From: Pseudomonas sp. TH31
GTDB lineage: Bacteria; Pseudomonadota; Gammaproteobacteria; Pseudomonadales; Pseudomonadaceae
NCBI RefSeq assembly: GCF_016650815.1
Contig: NZ_JAEKEZ010000029.1
Coordinates: forward strand, 124,001-188,000
Direction of reading: 5' to 3'
DNA length: 64,000 bases
The notes under the pieces were generated by a model. It was not told the DNA's origin and ran no database searches. It saw only the letters and a list, made by a program, of their open reading frames with translations. Of the stretch, positions 61,079-64,000 are shown in pieces. Positions within the stretch are counted from its first letter, which is position 1; each line of letters opens with the position of its first letter. The translations under genes were made by a program, and so were the position numbers.

Positions 61079-62284
61079 ATGAACCCAGCGACTCAGGCGC
61101 CCCACAGCGCTGTGACAATGACCAAAGGCATGGTGATGTTGTTCGCCTTCTGCTGCGGCGCCATCGTTGCCAACATCTATTACGCCCAACCGATCATCGG
61201 CCTGATCGCGCCGGACATCGGCCTGACCAGCACCATGGCCAGTTTCATCGTTTCGCTGACCCAGATTGGTTATGCGCTGGGCCTGTTCTTCCTGGTGCCG
61301 CTGGGTGATCTGCTGGAAAACCGCAAGTTGATGATCATCACCACGCTGGTGGCGATTGCCAGCCTGCTGGGTGCAGCGTTCACCGATCAGCCGAATGTGT
61401 TTCTGCTGATCTCGTTACTGGTGGGCTTCAGTTCGGTGTCGGTGCAGATTCTGATTCCGCTGGCCGCACACCTGGCGCCAGAAGAGTCCCGCGGTCGAGT
61501 GGTCGGCGGGATCATGGGCGGTTTGCTGTTGGGTATTCTATTGGCACGTCCCGTGTCCAGCCTGGTGGCTGACCACTTCGGCTGGCGGGCGATGTTCATC
61601 ATTGCGGCAGCGTTGATGGCGGCGATCAGCATCGTGCTGGCGTTGACCATTCCCAAGCGCCAGCCTGATCACAGCGCTTCTTATGGTCAGTTGCTCGGCT
61701 CGCTGTGGACGCTGTTGCGTCAACAACCGGTCTTGCGCCAACGGGCGTTTTACCAGGGTTGCATGTTCGCCACCTTCAGCCTGTTCTGGACCGCGGTGCC
61801 GCTGGAACTGGCGCGCAATCATGGCCTGAGCCAGACCCAGATCGCGATCTTCGCTTTAGTCGGCGCCATCGGTGCCATCGCCGCACCGATTGCCGGTCGA
61901 CTGGCCGACGCCGGGCATACCCGCAAAGCCTCACTGCTGGCCCTGATATTCGCCAGCCTGAGCTTCCTGCCGGCCTTCATCCACCCGCTCTACAGCGTCA
62001 TCGGCCTGGCTGTCACTGGCGTGGTGCTCGACTTCTGCGTGCAAATGAACATGGTCCTTGGCCAGCGCGCGGTCTACGCCCTCGACGCCAAAAGCCGCAG
62101 CCGCTTGAATGCGTTGTACATGACCAGCATCTTCATCGGCGGCGCATTCGGTTCGTCGGTGGCCAGCGTGGTGTATGAACACGGCGGCTGGTTGTGGATC
62201 GTGATTGTGGGCAGTGCGTTTCCGTTGTTGGCATTGTTGCGGTTTTTGAGTGTTTCAAAAGCGCCTTCGCTGGCAACAGCATGA
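61079..62284 (+). CDS. MFS transporter
   Basis: A 401-residue major facilitator with 12 membrane helices. The segment following TM2, VPLGDLLENRKLM, is the MFS motif A form, and GFSSVSVQILIPLAAHLAPEESRGRVVGGIMGG fits the drug/sugar-efflux-like MFS branch (parts quoted only for orientation). The start at ATG 61079 follows GAGA. The frame opens 165 bases earlier, but that part is not membrane-like. The substrate is unknown. Confidence 0.88.
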   Translation: MNPATQAPHSAVTMTKGMVMLFAFCCGAIVANIYYAQPIIGLIAPDIGLTSTMASFIVSLTQIGYALGLFFLVPLGDLLENRKLMIITTLVAIASLLGAAFTDQPNVFLLISLLVGFSSVSVQILIPLAAHLAPEESRGRVVGGIMGGLLLGILLARPVSSLVADHFGWRAMFIIAAALMAAISIVLALTIPKRQPDHSASYGQLLGSLWTLLRQQPVLRQRAFYQGCMFATFSLFWTAVPLELARNHGLSQTQIAIFALVGAIGAIAAPIAGRLADAGHTRKASLLALIFASLSFLPAFIHPLYSVIGLAVTGVVLDFCVQMNMVLGQRAVYALDAKSRSRLNALYMTSIFIGGAFGSSVASVVYEHGGWLWIVIVGSAFPLLALLRFLSVSKAPSLATA

Positions 62285-62297
62285 ATCGCTAAAGGCT

Positions 62298-62342
62298 TCG
62301 CGGGCAAGCCTCGCTCCTACAGGAGTGGGGCTTGCCTGCGAA
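62298..62342. repeat. REP hairpin, family C
   Basis: TTCGCGGGCAAGCCTCGCTCCT and AGGAGTGGGGCTTGCCTGCGAA pair with few mismatches, nearly without a loop. Between the convergent MFS and hicB-like genes; it may stop transcription from either side. Confidence 0.8.
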
Positions 62343-62362
62343 TATGATGTGACTATCAACGC

Positions 62363-62767
62363 TCAGTGCCGAACCAGTTTTTCCATCGCCGCATCCGCCA
62401 GAAAGGAGGAGCGGCTTTTGACGTTGTGCTCGCGCACATAACGGTCAATGCGCTGAATCACGTAGCCCGGTAGCGTCACATTGACCTTCTCGGTTTTGCC
62501 CATGTACGGCGCGATGTCCAGCTCCAGCATTTCCCAGCCCATGTCGGCAAACTCGGGATTACTGCGGTGTGCGGCGGCAGAGGCCGGCATCGGAATGGGC
62601 TCCCCGTCAGCCGCAATCGCTTGCAGCATGATGTGGGCAATCTCGATTGTCGCGTTATAGGCGTCTTCAAACGTATCCCCGGCAGTGACTGCGCCTGGAA
62701 TATCGGGGATCTGAATCCCGATGGCGGTGTTCTCGTCGCCCCACTCGATTCAGATGGGATATTGCAT
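62363..62767 (-). pseudogene. hicB: HicB family antitoxin, nonsense codon 6
   Basis: From ATG 62767 (AGGAG seven bases upstream) the reading is MQYPI, then TGA at 62752-62750, then IEWGDENTAIGIQIPDIPG and the rest of a HicB-like antitoxin without further stops. The C-terminal ribbon-helix-helix (KVNVTLPGYVIQRIDRYV) is complete. Relatives have Cys (TGT/TGC) at codon 6, so one base change broke the gene. The next in-frame ATG, at 62629, would skip the HicB fold and leave 88 residues including the DNA-binding part. No hicA is found on either side. Confidence 0.82.
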
Positions 62768-63023
62768 GATGGATCTCCTGTGTAGCTGGCTGGCGGGCAC
62801 CACCAGCCTCCTAGCTCCGGCCAAACAAAAGCAACTCTAGAGCTATCTTTACTCACGCACAAAAATCGGAAGCACGACGTTCGGTTGTTTTACTGGGTGT
62901 GATTCAAGGCAGGACATTCCCTTGAAGAATGAAACCTATGCCCCTCACCCACGTTCCGCCTTCACCCAACCAAGGTCACCATTGATCACAGCCAAAACGG
63001 CTTCCCCATCAAGGATCAAGATC

Positions 63024-63680
63024 ATGACCCTGCAAGCAAAACTCGATGCCTTCAAAGCCGACTTCAAGGCCGGTAAACCACCCTACAACGCCCCGTCCGA
63101 CATCCACCCGATCATGGCGCGCGCCACAGCTGAATTGATCGCGTCCGGTGCAGCAAACAAGGCGCTGAAGGTCGGGGACAAGGCCCCGCTGTTTACCCTC
63201 AAGGATCCCGACGGCAATCCGGTGTCTTCGGCCAATCTGCTGGCCAAGGGTCCATTGGTGCTGACGTTTTACCGTGGCGTCTGGTGCCCGTACTGCAATC
63301 TGGAGCTGCAAGCCTTGCAGGCGTTCCTGCCGACCTTGCAGGAGGCCGGGGCTAACCTTGTAGCGATCTCGCCACAAATCGCCGCCAACAGCCGCAAATC
63401 GCTGCGCACCAATGGCCTGACGTTTGCGATTCTGAGCGATACCCACAACGACGTGGCGGACGCCTTTGGCCTGCGCTTCGAGGTGCCGGATTACCTGATC
63501 GGGCTGTACAAGAATCTGCGCAACGATCTGCCGACATTCAATGATGATCCATCCTGGACCCTGCCGATGCCGGCGCGTTATGTGATCGCTCGAAATGGCG
63601 TGATTCGTTACGCCGAGGTCAACCCGGATTACACTCAGCGGCCAGAGCCTGAAGCGATGCTGAATGCGATTCGCGGCTGA
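63024..63680 (+). CDS. Peroxiredoxin-like (AhpC/TSA family) protein
   Basis: A 218-residue thioredoxin-fold protein. The active site is TFYRGVWCPYC, with Cys88 and Cys91 as a CxxC pair rather than the usual peroxiredoxin TxxC. An N-terminal helical extension of about 45 residues precedes the fold. Members reduce peroxides or act as thiol oxidoreductases. I start at ATG 63024 (MTLQAKLDAFKADF); an earlier in-frame ATG at 62922 gives an unlikely N-terminus. An SDR gene follows 48 bases later, probably in the same operon. Confidence 0.88.
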   Translation: MTLQAKLDAFKADFKAGKPPYNAPSDIHPIMARATAELIASGAANKALKVGDKAPLFTLKDPDGNPVSSANLLAKGPLVLTFYRGVWCPYCNLELQALQAFLPTLQEAGANLVAISPQIAANSRKSLRTNGLTFAILSDTHNDVADAFGLRFEVPDYLIGLYKNLRNDLPTFNDDPSWTLPMPARYVIARNGVIRYAEVNPDYTQRPEPEAMLNAIRG

Positions 63681-63728
63681 ACCGATCACTGCCGCCTGAA
63701 GCGCGGCATTTTCCTGAAAGGAGTTTCC

Positions 63729-64000
63729 ATGACCCGACGTACCTTTCTCATCACCGGCGCCAGCAAAGGCATCGGCCGTGCCGTGGCCGAGCACCTGGAC
63801 CGCGCGGGTCATCGCGTGGTGGGCATTGCCCGCACCCCCGACCTGACATTCCCCGGCATTCTGTTTCCACTGGACCTGAGCAACAGAGCGCTGACCCAGG
63901 AAGTGCTGGCGGATCTGGCCAGCACTTATGAGTTTGATGGACTGGTGAATAACGTCGGTCTGGTTCGCCCACAGGTGTTGAGCGAAATCGACCTCGACAC
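63729..64000 (+). CDS. SDR family oxidoreductase (5' part only)
   Basis: The first 90 codons of a short-chain dehydrogenase; the gene runs off the right edge. The NAD(P)-binding motif TGASKGIGRAVAEHL stands at residues 9-23 and the NNVG motif near residue 74, where most SDRs read NNAG. AAGGAG lies six bases before the ATG. The substrate is unknown. Confidence 0.9.
   Translation, partial: MTRRTFLITGASKGIGRAVAEHLDRAGHRVVGIARTPDLTFPGILFPLDLSNRALTQEVLADLASTYEFDGLVNNVGLVRPQVLSEIDLD

Noticed and set aside
62476..62862. Frame upstream of and overlapping hicB considered as a HicA toxin
   Set aside because: It has no HicA dsRNA-binding fold signature or conserved His, and overlaps the hicB start in another frame.

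Overview
The window reads as a chromosomal segment of a Pseudomonas, most likely of the P. fluorescens group. The evidence is gene order (hda / AI-2E permease / DUF2066 / purMN; gltA divergent from sdhCDAB-sucAB-lpdG-sucCD; gcl-hyi-glxR-ttuD-pyk), high GC, and many Pseudomonas-type REP inverted repeats between genes. No rRNA, tRNA, prophage, integrase, conjugation gene or CRISPR array was seen. Identifications rest on recognised motifs and gene order, not on database searches.

Layout. 1-5.4 kb: start of hda, an AI-2E-family permease and a DUF2066 gene on the minus strand; purM-purN and a DUF3108 exported protein on the plus strand. 5.4-15.7 kb: chemotaxis transducer, OsmC and pirin proteins, dienelactone hydrolase, htpG with a sigma-32-type promoter, two hot-dog thioesterases, a small lipoprotein, MAPEG and DUF599 membrane proteins, BrnQ. 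16.1-29.2 kb: the complete sdh-suc TCA-cycle cluster (minus strand) with citrate synthase divergent from it; good sigma-70 promoters are visible for both arms. 29.2-30 kb: a gene-free 0.8-kb stretch of long inverted repeats and a CCAAAG tandem array. 30-33 kb: acetate permease actP with its DUF485 partner, and an orphan glycine-betaine-type binding protein. 33.3-37.6 kb: GH17 glucan enzyme, a small membrane protein, and an alpha/beta hydrolase overlapping mlaA. 37.9-48.9 kb: DUF808 protein and an MdtABC/MuxABC-OpmB-type RND efflux operon in which both the second pump gene and the outer-membrane gene carry one-base frameshifts, and the outer-membrane gene also carries a REP doublet inside its signal-peptide region. 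49-49.7 kb: a RAYT transposase gene bracketed by REP doublets. 49.7-56.9 kb: glyoxylate-to-pyruvate pathway (GlcG/HbpS-like protein, gcl, hyi, glxR, glycerate kinase, pyruvate kinase). 57-64 kb: urea transporter, K+ channel with a zinc ribbon, sulfate-binding protein, an exported hypothetical protein, MFS exporter, a HicB-like antitoxin gene broken by a nonsense codon, a peroxiredoxin-like protein and the start of an SDR oxidoreductase.

How the genes work together. The sdh-suc-gltA block supplies most of the oxidative TCA cycle between oxaloacetate/acetyl-CoA and fumarate. actP brings in acetate that feeds it. The gcl cluster turns two glyoxylate into tartronate semialdehyde, then glycerate, 2-phosphoglycerate and (through enolase elsewhere) pyruvate by way of pyruvate kinase. 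Two copies of one palindrome, TTGTATACAA, sit in the divergent region that drives gcl and may be its operator.

The most distinctive feature is the density of inverted repeats: about twenty REP-like hairpins of at least three families, a RAYT gene able to mobilise one of them, a nested three-palindrome structure at 47921-48188, and a cassette bounded by diverged inverted copies at 29204-29734. Four genes (DUF2066, mdtC, the efflux outer-membrane gene, hicB) carry apparent single-base lesions. These are either real decay or sequence errors, and that should be settled before any function is inferred for them.
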